From Tomocerus qinae (taxonomy: Eukaryota; Arthropoda; Collembola; Entomobryomorpha; Tomoceridae), in assembly GCA_020055645.1 (NCBI GenBank), contig CM034546.1:27094001-27158000 (forward strand): a stretch of 64,000 nt of DNA, given 5' to 3'. This document shows, piece after piece, positions 20,739 to 32,595 of this stretch. Below the pieces are notes generated by a model. The model was given only the letters and a program-made list of their open reading frames with translations, had not been told where the DNA came from and did no database searches. The translations under genes and the position numbers were made by a program. The number at the start of each line of letters is the position of its first letter. The first letter of the stretch is position 1.

Positions 20739-21455
20739 ATATAATTGAAACTCGAAACCAAAAAATGGTATTTTTGACTTAGTAAAACGAAATTTAATAT
20801 GGTCATATTAATTGATTTATAAATATTCTTCAATTTATGAACGATCAAAAATTAATTTAAGAGCTTATCCAAATTTGCATCCATTCTCTTAAATATATTA
20901 GGCCCTGTAGTTAGTATTTCTCAACGTATTATGAATGAAGAAATTTGACGTGTTCTTATTCTTCAGCTTTTTATTGTGGGTAAAGGTATTTACTTAAAAT
21001 CTCCACAAAATGACACTATTATTATTTATAAAAATGTATATATTACAAGTCTAAATATTTGAATGATTTTAGTAAATTTCCCTTTTGTTACAATACAGAC
21101 TACAAAAATGATGATCTAATATTTTTAAGAACGTATAATAATAAAGTGCATACCTCTTACATTTTGTCATTAGATTTATTTTTATCCCGATCGGTAATAC
21201 TCTGAGATGGCAATTAAAATACTAAAATCAATGAACAATCAAATATAAACTGTAAGACAAAAATTACAGAAGGTTGTTAGAATTTGAAACTTACCCAAAC
21301 TACCCACCAATATGCTTCCCGATTATTCGATTGGTTTAAACTAAATTTGTCTTATCTCTGTGAAACATTTATCTGCCAGCTAGATAAGCCGACCAGATTT
21401 ACTGAAGCAAAAATTATGATCATTTTATAATAAATAATATAAAATGGTTTAGATT
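20739..21455. other. Intergenic, no gene seen
   Basis: Very AT-rich; no exon recognised. It may include the promoter of the HEPN-kinase gene, but no motif can be singled out. Confidence 0.45.
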
Positions 21456-22028
21456 TTAATGACAAAGTGGCATAGATTGACAAGTGAATATTACATATAA
21501 TATTAATATTACAGCAAGTGAATCAAGCGTGAGAGCAATCGGGTACACGATTAATAAAATGCTGTCTTGGATCAAAATGAAGAGAACATTCAATCTGTTG
21601 TAGAGTTTTATTTTATAATGCAGATTGCATTTCGTAATCCTGTTTTCCATGAAAATTGTCAATATATATAATATTAATTAAGTAATTAAGTATTTTTAAA
21701 AAAATTACAGATAGTTAAATAAATCAATTTGTGTTAACCTGATTTGATGTAGCCAATAAAAAATGCGGACAAATGTTATGAGACTGTAGACCCACAGTAT
21801 AAACGTTGGAAATAGTAAATTAAACATAATTAAGACATGAAGGACTCGCAGTACATAGTCCAAAATTCCACCAGCGATGAAAATAATCTTCAAAAATTTA
21901 TTATTTTGATGGAAAGAAATGACGTAAATCAAGCCCAAAATATCCGGTACCACCATTACTGGGATAATAAACGTCAATATCCAATTCTCGACCCTTTTGT
22001 GATTCTTTCTTTTAGTGCCGGATTTCAC
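21456..22028 (-). pseudogene. Multi-pass membrane (chemoreceptor-like) protein, two internal exons, copy A
   Basis: The 22028-21705 stretch encodes three hydrophobic helices (WILTFIIPVMVVPDILGLIYVI, then VLRVLHVLIMFNLLFPTFILW, then FVRIFYWLHQIRL). 21662-21456 encodes a further segment (RLNVLFILIQDSILLIVYPIALTLDSLAVI). Both have counterparts in the copy at 40.6-44.9 kb. The architecture resembles arthropod seven-helix chemoreceptors (Gr/Or type), but no diagnostic motif is visible. The exons lie downstream of the start exon at 24850 on the same strand. No complete coding path can be drawn, so I treat this copy as incomplete or decayed. Confidence 0.45.
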
Positions 22029-22029
22029 G

Positions 22030-23640
22030 ATAACCTCATCTTGTACATAATAAATATATTAAAGCCAATTAATTTAATTTCAGTTTTAAGTTTAAAAGTC
22101 TCTTCATTCCAGACATAGATTTTAAATTACAAAAACTATATTATAACGTTGGCAAAAAACATCTTCGATTTAAATTATTGACAATGCTTTGACTAGGTCT
22201 GAAGTTAAATTATAAATTTTTTCGAAGTATTGTAAATTTTTTGTTTTTTGATATACTATTCCGAAAATACTTAACATACAGAAATAATTATTAATACCAT
22301 CATAAAAATATTCAAAGAAACATTGGAATTTAAATAAATTGTCTTTATGCTTAATAACTAATTGTAGTTACACACAAGTTTGCATATTATTAGTACCTAT
22401 ATATAGAATCGATTGGTCGATATAAGGAAAACTTTTTATTTAAAACTCAAAAATAGTCCCACAATGTAATTTATGACAATTTAGAAAACGACTAAAAATA
22501 AATATTTAAAAACAAATTTAAGTTTTAGAATATGAATGTCTCAATTTTGGCAAAATTATTTAAGTGCAAAATATAAAAACACATACCTTTTGGGCTTGGG
22601 TAGCAAATACTTTGTGAAAGTAAGGAATTTAAAATCGTCTGCACTAGTTGCCCTCTAGTCGAAATGCTCAGGCCACAACTGTAGAAATGATTTGAAGATT
22701 TAAGACTACAAACATTTGAGATAGCGAGGCGACGTCGTTAAGTTTAAGATCACTGCTTCCAATTGAATATACGAGCCCGTCCATAAACCCTAGCCGTCAC
22801 AACAATGTGAAAAAATTCACACAAAGGAATCTAGCTTATTTCGATTGGAGTACAATGATATTGAACCACTAAAAGATAATTTTTTGCTAATAAAAGCAGC
22901 GTCGTAAGCATCCCGCATTCCAAAACCTTTTACCTTTCATTTTCTTTTTGACGTACAAAGTGATACCTCATTAGAAAGTACAGTGAAATACATAGCTGGT
23001 TTAAAATCAAGAGAAAAAGAAAGAGACTGTGACCTAAAAATTGGTTGACAGAGCTTTTCTACTTTCACAAAGCATTTTCAGTGTAATATTTCTTCTTTAA
23101 GGTATAAATGTCTAATATACACAGTGTACAAAATTTACCACCTTTTGGCCTTATCACAGTGGTAAAAATGCATTTAATGGTGAAAACTACAAATGGTAGT
23201 GAATAATTACCAGAGATACAAAAAATACATATTAAAATAAGGTGTTATGCTCTAGTTCCTCTAAAATAAGATTTATATTTAAAAGAACAATTTAAGTATT
23301 AAAAAAATGTCATTCAAATGTCATTTATGCGCTAGGTAATGGTAACTTAAATGCTGATTTAACTCATAAGTCAATTTTTGACAAAAATCGTCAGATACGA
23401 CGGCGTTTTATGTATAAGCGGCTAATTTTAGTAAAACTTCTGTACGAAAATTAAATAAAAGTAATTTTTACAATTTCTTAACAACACTAATATTTAGGTG
23501 GTAGAAATAACAGTAAATACTATTAAAAACTACTTGCCACTGGAAATGGTAAATGGTATTTTGTACACTTAAAATACATCTTCAGCATAACACCAAAAGT
23601 GCACAATTTTTAGCATGGATTTTCTTTCCAGATTTCATAG
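22030..23640. other. Intron/intergenic; left part duplicated at 59.3-59.67 kb
   Basis: No coding sequence recognised. From about 22310 to 22775 it aligns with 59260-59670 (shared 'tgggtagcaaatactttgtgaaag' type sequence and 'aagatcactgcttccaattgaat'). The alignment then breaks: 59.67 kb jumps to the equivalent of 24610. About 1.84 kb (22775-24610), including the 20-bp array, is therefore extra in this copy. Confidence 0.5.
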
Positions 23641-24340
23641 ATGGTCGAATTTATTCGAAGATGGTCGAATTCATTCGAAGATGGTCGAATTCATTCGAAG
23701 ATGGTCGAATTCATTCGAAGATGGTCGAATTCATTCGAAGATGGTCGAATTCATTCGAAGATGGTCGAATTCATTCGAAGATGGTCGAATTCATTCGAAG
23801 ATGGTCGAATTCATTCGAAGATGGTCGAATTCATTCGAAGATGGTCGAATTCATTCGAAGATGGTCGAATTCATTCGAAGATGGTCGAAATTATTCGAAG
23901 ATGGTCGAATTTATTCGAAGATGGTCGAATTTATTCGAAGATGGTCGAATTTATTCGAAGATGGTCGAATTTATTCGAAGATGGTCGAATTTATTCGAAG
24001 ATGGTCGAATTTATTCGAAGATGGTCGAATTTATTCGAAGATGGTCGAATTTATTCGAAGATGGTCGAATTTATTCGAAGATGGTCGAATTTATTCGAAG
24101 ATGGTCGAATTTATTCGAAGATGGTCGAATTTATTCGAAGATGGTCGAATTTATTCGAAGATGGTCGAATTTATTCGAAGATGGTCGAATTTATTCGAAG
24201 ATGGTCGAATTTATTCGAAGATGGTCGAATTTATTCGAAGATGGTCGAATTTATTCGAAGATGGTCGAATTTATTCGAAGATGGTCGAATTTATTCGAAG
24301 ATGGTCGAATTTATTCGAAGATGGTCGAATTTATTCGAAT
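23641..24340. repeat. 20-bp tandem array, 35 units, two homogeneous variant blocks
   Basis: Thirty-five head-to-tail copies of atggtcgaat-t(c/t)attcgaag with almost no other variation. Unit 1 is the T form, units 2-12 the C form (creating GAATTC), unit 13 is a unique 'gaaattattc' unit, and units 14-35 are the T form. Because 20 leaves a remainder of 2 on division by 3, all three plus frames cycle through the same 20-residue peptide and stay open. The long ORFs here are a by-product of the repeat, not a gene. Confidence 0.97.
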
Positions 24341-24659
24341 TCTCATTGATTGACATTCTCGATAGTGGCTGTTGGTTGAATGTTGAATGTCAGCTGTTGG
24401 TTGTATCTACTTCCGAGTAATTCGGTAGTGCAATAATAGTATGTCGGGTCTTAGCTTTTGTGGCCGCCGGGTCAAACAGTCACTGACTTAGTGCTTTGGC
24501 TCCGGCTTGTGTGAGTGTGTGAGTGAAAGGAAAGCGAAGCAAGCGATGCGATGAGTCATCGACATCGAGCTACACCAGGACAGGACATTGAAAGTCCCAA
24601 TAGAAGTAGTAATAATTAGGTGCAAAACTGTTAGAATAACAAACACGCAGCTCAAGACT

Positions 24660-24850
24660 CCTGAGACTTTGGATCCATTGCAGGAATTCACAAACACAAA
24701 TATTCCTTCCTCAGAATTCCAATAAAATGGAATGCATCCAATACTGTGGGCGAAGTTGACATAATTCGAGAACCAATGAAAATGGTTGCTTTTCTCATTA
24801 GGTTTTATTTTTACTGCCTGCTGAATGCTATTTAAAATATTTCTACCCAT
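24660..24850 (-). pseudogene. Start exon of the multi-pass membrane protein, copy A
   Basis: It begins with ATG at 24850 (MGRNILNSIQQAVKIKPNEK...) and reads through IGCIPFYWNSEEGIFVF to NSCNGSK. The equivalent exon at 44919 is 85-90% alike in protein, and a broken one lies at about 59900-59700. After NSCNGSK the copies diverge, marking the exon end near 24660. The short hydrophilic N-terminus before the first hydrophobic run suits a cytosolic N-terminus, as in Gr/Or receptors. Downstream exons are at 22028-21456. Confidence 0.45.
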
Positions 24851-25323
24851 ATCTTACAAGCAATGAATAATCTTCTTATTATAAAATATACAGTTCAGTG
24901 GAAACTTATATATGGCCTTATTTTCTCTATTTTACTTTCTAAATACTCCATAATAGACACAGAAAAGTGTTTTAATCAAGGTTTTATTTTTCCTTTTATA
25001 CAGTAATCCCGGAAACAATTAGAGAATGTCAAGGTGAAATCTAGTATGGTACGTTTGCTTTCCCATAGAAATGCAGTGGTCATTAATTACTCTTAATTAA
25101 TGCTGGTGAATTATCGATAATTACTCAAGCTCACCTATTCTACTGAATATTCTTCCGAACACTCATTATGCAATTATTTCCCTTTCGGATGGGCAGTATA
25201 GCTAGAATGCCGACAGTGTTTACGTTTGTTTGTCTATAGAAAGAGAAATGAGTTGCAATTCGGTAGACAGCAAGATATTTGTATTTTGTAAAAGTAAATA
25301 GGACAATGTAGAACAATTTATCC

Positions 25324-25521
25324 CTATGCAGTGGTGTACATTGGCCCCTTACTATTTATATTACGAGCTTCTAAAATTAGCATATACTCCCCAGTAAACA
25401 ACAATGTTAATTGTTCCCCATAATTTGATAACCACAGGAGGAGGCACATTAAACTAATATCGCCCCCCAAGTCTCTAGAACTTAGGATATTAGTAATAGA
25501 GGCAGGAGGTATAAACAGCAT
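25324..25521 (-). pseudogene. Hydrophobic exon of a duplicated membrane gene, copy A
   Basis: 65 codons containing DISLMCLLLWLSNYGEQLTLLF, then TGEYMLILEAR, open and preceded by an ATG. The counterpart near 47400-47230 contains a TAG and frameshifts. It may be an end exon of another paralogue lying upstream of the start exon at 24850. Confidence 0.3.
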
Positions 25522-25548
25522 TTAGAAGACCATCCAAAGGTAAATTAA

Positions 25549-25831
25549 TTAGTAGTCTTTATAATCCATATCACTTGACTTTAAGTGTTTCGAAAAATCA
25601 TCAAAAATAAAAAAGTTAAAAATCCTGGTCGATTTCAACGTTTCTGGATTTTTCCTGGCCATAATACATTTGGTTTTTAAAAAGGGGCGCTTCATCCTTC
25701 TTTGGAGGGGAACGTTTTTTGCATTGATCATTTTTCATCAAAATCAGAGGTGAACAATTTTCAAAATTTGATAATATTGCAATAAAATTAAACCACCGCC
25801 GCGAATGGTTAAGACTATTATAGAAAATCAA
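25549..25831 (-). pseudogene. Decayed exon, copy A of 47398-47652
   Basis: Two overlapping minus frames each hold half of the sequence that is continuous at 47398-47652: NDQCKKRSPPKKDEAP in one, FNFFIFDDFSKHLKSSDMDY in the other. A one-base shift near 25630 separates them. The function is unknown; the sequence is Lys-rich and then acidic, with no domain I recognise. Confidence 0.35.
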
Positions 25832-26468
25832 ACTTGCAAATTCATGAAACTCTATTTTTTTATTTACATCGGTTTTATAATATCAGATTATACTGGAATA
25901 AATGAGCCAACAAATGTTGGAGTTTCGACAATAAGCAAACTTTTGAAACTTTTTGTTAGTATACTAACCGTTTAATGCACTTCCTCCTCGTCCATAGGCA
26001 TCCTATTATGTGTTTATTCATATATATTATAACTGTCAACTGTACTAGGTATACAAAATTCTAGTTAATTTGTTAATTACTAGTGAAGTTTTAGTCCGAT
26101 GTAATGGCTTAATTGCCCGATGTACCTGAATTGTACCTGAATGTACCCGATTGCTACCTGAATTGTAATTAAATGCATATACGTCATGCTGCTATTAAGT
26201 TGTTTAGAAGCAGGAATTACCATATTGATTTTTATCGATTATTTCACATTACGATAAATAAGAAGCAAGAAATAGCAATTTAACCCCTGAGAGACAAAAT
26301 ATCACGCAGAGTCCAAAACAATTAGTGACAAATAAGTAAACAACTTTGTTACTCCGGCCAGCAAATTGTGTATAATATAAATGGGATTGAAAATCTAGAA
26401 TCCTCCTAGAAACGCGGAAGAGATAGGCACAGAGTCGTTTGTTTATTTCCCCCTACTTCATAATACAT

Positions 26469-27130
26469 TGAGGGATATGATTTAAACGAAGCGAAAGCTC
26501 CGGAGTTAGAAATCAAAGCTAAAGGTTTAGCTACGTATTTAAAGCTTATAGAGAGAGTGTTTGCTTCAAATCGTATGAATAAGCAAAAACTTTTGCTACG
26601 AAGCAATTGCTTTGCAATTTTAGCAATTGCTTCGCTATTTTTTCTGTTCACAAATTAAACACTATGGTTCCACCAATCAGAGCCCACTGTATTGGCATTT
26701 TGTAAAGTCTCATAATCTACCCATCCTCTCGTCAGACAATTGGGAGTTGGTGGTCATGGTTGCTAACGGACAGTAGTTATTGCTATTGAACTTTAAAAAA
26801 ATTCCTACTCTTTAACATAGTCGGATCAACTTCCTGAAGTGATCCTCATTTTCGTAGCTTTAACTATGAATTAGAAGCTTTCGCGTTGGTTTTATTCATG
26901 TCGAAATAAAGCATTTGCTTCGAATTGGAGCCAAAGTCACACGGTAAAACACACGCCTACGGTAAATTTTACTTTTGGCTTGGATCCAGGCAGTAGCTAA
27001 ATCGGAAAGTCTTTCGGAAATATAAATCGAAGGGAAAGATTCTTTCCCTTCGATTTTTATTCATAAACTTTAAAGCTTTCCCTTCAAAAATTGAAAGGAA
27101 GGCAAAGGCTTCGTTTTAATCATGTCGCCC
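26469..27130. mobile_element. Insertion absent from the paralogous segment, with inverted ends
   Basis: The aligned copy at 49.96 kb runs straight from 'aatacatt' to 'atttcatga', whereas here about 660 bp intervene. The ends 'gggatatgatttaaacgaagc' and 'gcttcgttttaatcatgtcgccc' are imperfect inverted repeats. Inside are many 'gaagc'/'gcttcg' and 'agcaattgct' palindromic motifs. It is probably a non-autonomous DNA transposon; the superfamily is not determined. Confidence 0.6.
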
Positions 27131-27758
27131 ATTATTTCATGAGCTACCACAGAAATCCCAAAATTATTAATCATTTCCACGACAAAATAAGATAAGACAA
27201 GTTGAATTTACAAAGCTCGAAAGAAAACAAAGCAAAACAAAGAAACAAGCACGAAAAGGGATAGTTGAATTTAAAAATTTATATTATATGGCTTACAGTA
27301 TTTACAGCTTATGGCTTCTAAATGCCAACTTAGGCCTAGTAAAAGTGGGGTTTCAATGGTTTGAATAAAAAGCTTCGTTTTTATCACATATCGGTACGCT
27401 TAAAGGTTTTCATAATTCAGGTTGTAAAAACCCAAGGTCACGAAAACCATTTTTAGGTTAAAAAGAAGCCGTATATTTTTGTTTCGAAATTGATCTGGCG
27501 TTTGAAATTCTCTAGTGCCACCGTTGAGTGACTTTCTTATATATGTATGAAACTAGTCCACTGCAACAACGAAATCTCACTACCATTACGGAAATAATCT
27601 CACTACGGAAATACAATACACTATACAAAATGTTACCACATGGGTTTATAAAACTGTACTGTCCATATTTACGAACTTTGTATGAAATTAATGCTCTTAA
27701 AAATTCAGCATAAATGTATGACCCTATTGATAGGACGAGATTTTAGAATTTTTAAATT

Positions 27759-27941
27759 ATGGAAGAATCTGATTCTCAAGCAATACGTTTTGAGGAAAAA
27801 ATAATTTGTGAACTTTGTATGGAATGTAGTGATATTTTAGTATTGAATACAGATAGCTTTGAGGATACAGGACAACTGATGGGCTCCACCAGAAATACCT
27901 TTTTGAAAAACTGCCTTAAAAAATTTGGACTAAAGATTTAG
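27759..27941 (+). pseudogene. ZAD-like zinc-finger start exon fragment
   Basis: 60 codons: after an ATG and an acidic leader, IICELCMECSD...FEDTGQ...FLKNCLKKFGLKI resembles the first half of the ZAD zinc-finger-associated domain (C-x2-C, then a helix) found at the start of arthropod C2H2 proteins. It stops at TAG with no donor site and no C2H2 fingers nearby. The corresponding sequence at 50555-50610 has stops and is split from the rest, near 54385, by 3.8 kb of inserted DNA. It is therefore a duplicated relic. Confidence in the domain is modest. Confidence 0.3.
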
Positions 27942-28078
27942 TTCTGAATTTGAAGTTAAAGAATCACATACCTTGTTTCGTTAATATTTAAAACTTCATT
28001 CGTATAATTTATTAAACTGAAATACATATTTTATCAAAAATTTCAGCATAAACAGTTACTTAAAGTTTGTACTACGTG

Positions 28079-31000
28079 CTACGCAGTTATATAAGGTAAT
28101 GGCGTCTGAAGGATAGCTGCAGCCTTAGGATTCTCTGTTTCGATTAAGGATTCAATAATCTGATTGTATTTACTTGTTTTCATCAGTGAAGTATACAGCT
28201 CGTAACCTTTTGAACACTCGTCGGGGTAACTTTCCTATAAAACAAGAAAGCAATTAATATTAAAATCGTGAAAAATCATAAAATAATGTCAATATTTGGA
28301 ACATTCTCGAGTTAATCATGAGATTCATGTCAAATACAATAATTTTACATGTTTCTAATAGTTTATCAGGAGAAATAAATACGCTAAATGAACAGAATTC
28401 AAGATATAGATACTGGCAGCTAAAATGCGTTAAAATTAAATGCTATACCTTTAGGATTAAAAATTAAAATGTTGGAAAAATATTAACCCTTCAGAGCCTA
28501 CGGTATCATATAAGATATACAACTAAATTCTGTTATCACTCTCACATTGCGGCAATGCAAAATAGTAAGTTTACGCGGGTAGTACAAGACACTTTCTAGA
28601 TATATACCAAAAATTTCAGATTTGAGTTTTGACTTCCCGTTTCCGAGATATCGGATTTCGGAATTCGGACCCACGAAAAAATATGTCAGCGCGGAGCAGG
28701 TAAATTTTTGAAATTTTTTTAAATACTTTCAAAAAATTTTGCACTTTAATTTTTTGTTTTATTTCAGTACAAAATTGGTTGAAGACTGCCATAAAACTGT
28801 CGTGTTTGTCCCAATGTTATACTCCTCCGTTCCGGAAGTGAAAATCCACTTCCGTATCATATATAATACGGTAGGAATGACCCGATAATAATTATTTCAC
28901 AATTACTTGCTCTAGGGTCCTAATGGTGGCTGAATTAGTTGACATGCTCGAAAATGATGATTTTCCAGACATAGATAGAATTTACATTGAACTCCTGACC
29001 CAAATGTGGACTCTGAAGAAGACTCTGCTGATGAAGATGGAGGGGGACTTATTGACAACTTGTCCAGTAACCAGCTGAGAGCCATGGGACAAATTGAACA
29101 GATATACTGATGATCCGGTTGATGATATAATGAAGATATTGATGACCTATCATCAACAGTCACTGTACCACAGCCAGTTGTCACTGTTTCGCCTAGCTCC
29201 TCCTCCAAAAGACCAGGGAAAATCCCCCCAGCTAAAAAAGCCGCACAAACTCCAGCAAAAAACCCAAGAAACCTCCGAATCCAAAAATATCACAAAAAGG
29301 AATTACAACGGCTGCCTTGCCTTCTGTCTGGAATGTAACTGACTTGTCCCAAATTAGCTCTGGGGTTACTTTCCCCCCTCAGACTACAGTTCGTATAATA
29401 ATCTAAGTGCTGTTCAATTATTCGAACAGTTTTTTGATTCAGAGGTAATAATACTCATCAAAACCGAACCCAAGAGTTACTCTGTCTTCAAAATGGAATA
29501 GGACCCCTACATAACTACTGAAGATATCAAAGTATTGATAGCAATTATGCTTACTATATCTGGTTGTAATTGTTTACCTGGCAAATGATGATGTGAAGAA
29601 GTTGCCATTTCAATTTTTTGTGGACAATTTATTCAACAGCATTAGTTTACTATCCGAAATGAAAATCCGAAGTTATGGATGTACTGCATCTCTACGAAAA
29701 GATCGAATACCCAAAGAATGTTCATTGGGGGGTAGTACTTAGCTTATAGATGCATGTTTACAAAATGCCTGGATTTTGCACAAATCTTCCGGTGGAAGCA
29801 TGACCTAACTGGATTTCCGTCGAGCAATTGTGGATGAATATTTGATTTTTGGTGTGTAATCAAGAGGTCCAGGAAGAAAACTGTAACAAAACTGCGGATT
29901 TCAGATGGCATTAGATACGACAGAATGGACCACACTGTCAAATACCGAATGGTAAAAGGAGAAGATGCGCAGCGGAAAATTGTGTAACACTGGCAAGGTC
30001 ATCTTGTAAAAAATGTTACGTTGGACTCTGTGTCAAGTGTTTTGACACATTTTATTATCGCTAACAAGGACGTATCCAGAAATTTTGTCGAGGGGGGGCG
30101 CAACCAAAAATAATGTTAAAAATAGGACATATTTGCGGGAAGCGCGAAAATTTTTTGCAATTTTTGGCCTTTTTTGGAAAAAATCCTCTCTCTTTCTCAG
30201 ATTTGGGGGGGCACTGCGCCCCCCCCGACCCCCTACTGGATACGTGCTTGATCGCTAATATGTGTTGTTCTGTAATTGCATCATAAAACTTACATTTTCA
30301 CAAAAGTCAATTAAATAATTAAATATCTCCACCCTAGTGTATCATATATGATACGGGTAGTATCTTCGGTACCCGTGAATTTAAAAATTTAAAACTCGGT
30401 TGGCACACTAATAAAATTCTGATATTACCACCCTGAGATTTTGGTTACAATAGCATGGTTACTTTTTTCTGGGCTCTGAAGGGTTAAATATCGTGATACC
30501 AGATTAAATATGAAATTGAAAAAACAATATCCAATTATATAATCGTAGATATGGCTAGATTTAGGCAGCGGGATATCGTTGCCTCAATTGCCCCGTTGCC
30601 CCTGTTGCCTCCGTTGCCCCCTCCCCCGTTGCCCCTAGTTTAGCCACTTAACCTATTATCTTTGCCATTTGCTTCCCATTACTATTTCTGCCTCTTTTTT
30701 GACCTAACTTAATTAAAAATAAGCATATTACTTGCTTGTTAGGCTTTAACAATAAAACAGTTTATTTTTTATTAGGTTAGGTCAAAAAAGAGGCGAAAAT
30801 TGTAGCTTGGTTGGATTGGACGAACTGAAGTTCACATTTCCACCCTCCCCGCACACCCGACGGGGGTATGGGGCAAAATGACTTTCCACCGGTTTTACAC
30901 CTAAAATTGGTCATTATTTTTATTTCATTTAGGTAAGGTTGGGTTAGGTTAGGGGGTGGGGAGGGTGGAAACGTGACCTTTAGGTCATGTCCGATAAAGA

Positions 31001-31270
31001 TCCGATGAAACATTGCGGAGGGTCACGTCTAAATTTACCGAGATATAGTGGTGCTGTGGGACTTAGAAATTTGCGCACCGTTATGTCCAATCCCACTCTA
31101 TTTTTTTATATTCAAGGAGGTGATTGAAAGAAACTTACTATGATTTGTTTGGTAGACTTACAAATTATTTCTCTGGAGTATAATGAGGCGAGCAGAACGG
31201 GGAGATTCGAAGTCCCATTTATGAGTTTCATAAGGTTTCGTCTTATGTGGTCTTTCTGACATTTTTCCAT
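28079..31270 (-). CDS. CARD-only protein, two exons (copy A)
   Basis: Exon 1 is 31270-31139 (44 codons, donor GTAAG) and exon 2 is 28234-28079 (51 codons plus TAG, acceptor TTTATAG); they join in phase 0 into 95 residues. Together they read as a complete six-helix CARD: KDHIRRNLMKLI, LPVLLASLYSREII, then YELYTSLMKTSKYNQIIESLIE and PKAAAILQTPLP, which line up well with Apaf-1-type CARDs. A stop lies upstream of the ATG, so there is no other domain. A poly(A) signal (AATAAA, minus) lies at 28013-28008, matching the position in the other copy. The 2.9-kb intron is swollen by a piggyBac remnant (28487-30483) and GC-rich filler. One residue in exon 1 differs from the other copies (Ser to Cys after EII). 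Confidence 0.65.
28487..30483 (+). mobile_element. Degenerate piggyBac element in the CARD intron
   Basis: Flanked by TTAA at 28483-28486 and 30484-30487, with ends cccttcagagcc...gggctctgaaggg. Plus-strand remnants of the transposase can be read: an acidic leader (VDSEEDSADEDGGGLIDNL), a piece with the conserved Asp-Asn box (FFVDNLFNSISLL), then a Cys-rich C-terminal part (CKKCYVGLCVKCF). Frameshifts and stops occur throughout, so it is inactive. Because it sits in an intron it need not harm the host gene. Confidence 0.85.
30065..30250. mobile_element. hAT MITE nested in the piggyBac remnant
   Basis: A 186-bp insertion with ends caaggacgtatccag...ctggatacgtgcttg and the 8-bp duplication 'atcgctaa' (30057-30064, 30251-30258). 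G- and C-runs (gaggggggg, cgccccccccg) lie just inside each end. A 5'-truncated copy is at about 57449-57571. Confidence 0.85.
30545..31115. other. Intron filler with C-rich repeats
   Basis: Within the CARD intron. It contains a 'gttgccccn' repeat run (about 30590-30645) and an imperfect inverted pair 'aggttaggtcaaaaaagaggc' / 'gcctcttttttgacctaactt' (30690-30800). The shorter introns of the other copies lack it, so it is another insertion. No coding sequence. Confidence 0.5.
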
Positions 31271-31432
31271 TATATGATGGAATTAATATTCAATGATACT
31301 ATGAATATAAATAGTAAAAAAGTATAAAAATATTCTGTAGTAAAACAGAACTCGCAGTGCGGTGTAATGAATTTGTTAATGATGATGAGCTTACTTGAAA
31401 ATGGGCGCCATGTAGACGGCAAAAACAATTTA

Positions 31433-31937
31433 ATAATAATAATAATAATAATAATTTTATTCATTGTGTTTCACGGAAGCCAGCCCATAACACAACATTC
31501 AGTTTTCATGATCATGTTTTATATACATTTGATTTAGTAAATTAACACTTCCTTTTAAAATAATCATAAGTTTTTTACATGTCATTCCTTAAGAAAGCCC
31601 TTAATCTAAGAGATCGTGTCACATAGTTGTTAATATTATACAGTTTCGTTATATCATCTATATTTAATAATTCGTAATAAGAATACCAAGTAGGATACGT
31701 AATGTCGTATTGCTTAAGATAGTGCTTACGATACGGAGCGTAATGAATACATTCGAAAATGAAATGGAACATATCTTCATTTACAGGCAACGAACACAAA
31801 TCGCAAAGTTCATTAGTGTTTAATTCGTATTTGTATGTCTTTATATTAAACGTACCATTTCCTAACCTTACCTGTGCAATTGTTCTCAGCTTATCTATAC
31901 TGCACGTGTATTTAAGATATTTCGCTGTGCCCCAAGA
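31433..31937 (-). mobile_element. 5'-truncated LINE 3' end with 17-bp target duplication
   Basis: On the minus strand the final part of a LINE ORF2 is readable: LRTIAQVRLGNGTFN, then the Cys/His motif CDLCSLPVNEDMFHFIFEC, ending LRLRAFLRNDM and a stop. An (ATT)n tail follows. The 17-bp direct repeat acggcaaaaacaattta flanks it (31416-31432 and 31938-31954). Truncation and target duplication are the hallmark of target-primed reverse transcription. The clade is not determined. Confidence 0.85.
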
Positions 31938-32289
31938 ACGGCAAAAACAATTTAACGAATATCACAACTTCCTTTCACGTCGGCAAATTATCTATTTGTT
32001 TGCCCACAATATACATACTTCATATCTGCATCCCATGCATGATCATTAATCATCGGCCAACTTGCTACCACTATATGTACGTGTATCACGCTCTGTTCCT
32101 GGCACCTTTGATAGGGCATAATCCAATTTCATAAGAATTATTTATTTATCATTTTATTGCATTGATATGATTTCTTATTCTGAGAAATGTTTACACGGGG
32201 TTTAAATATTTCTCAGCCATAAACGATGAATTAATGATTCATTATGAATGAATTGCTCTGTTTGCGTCTGCTATCTTCACATTCTTTGT

Positions 32290-32595
32290 TCAGTTTGTGA
32301 CAAAAGGGTAATGCGAGACTGAATGAACTTTTACGTTAAAAAGTTTCAAGAACTTTTTAATGGTGATATCAATGGTTGTTTCATTTTCGAATTTCATTTT
32401 AAATCTTCGGATTTTAGGCATTTCTTGTCTTAAAAGGAAAACAAACATAAATCCATTTTTGGGAATTATGTCAAAAACTGAACAAAGAAATTGGACATAG
32501 CTTGGATTTGAAATATTTGGAAAGACTGGTGTTTCAATTTGAATTCGGACTTCAGAGTTGTGAGTCGTTATACCAACGTAACACAATGAACACAA
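32290..32595 (-). CDS. Terminal exon of an unidentified gene (copy A)
   Basis: 101 codons ending VKVHSVSHYPFVTN, the same C-terminus as 874-960 and 55699-55791. Upstream residues include FLCSVFDIIPKNGFMFVFLL and FKMKFENETTIDITIKKFLKLF. They do not align with the other copies, so the true exon start is probably inside this stretch. It lies upstream of the CARD gene on the same strand. Confidence 0.35.
   Translation of the reverse strand: MCSLCYVGITTHNSEVRIQIETPVFPNISNPSYVQFLCSVFDIIPKNGFMFVFLLRQEMPKIRRFKMKFENETTIDITIKKFLKLFNVKVHSVSHYPFVTN

Noticed and set aside
23553-24420. Three overlapping 240-266-codon ORFs made of a repeating 20-residue peptide
   Set aside because: They arise because a 20-bp unit without stop codons is open in all three plus frames; there is no independent coding evidence.
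26406-26651. An 81-codon minus ORF starting MNRKNSEAIAKIAKQLL
   Set aside because: It lies mostly inside the insertion absent from the sister copy, and its open frame follows the 'agcaattgctt' palindromic repeats.
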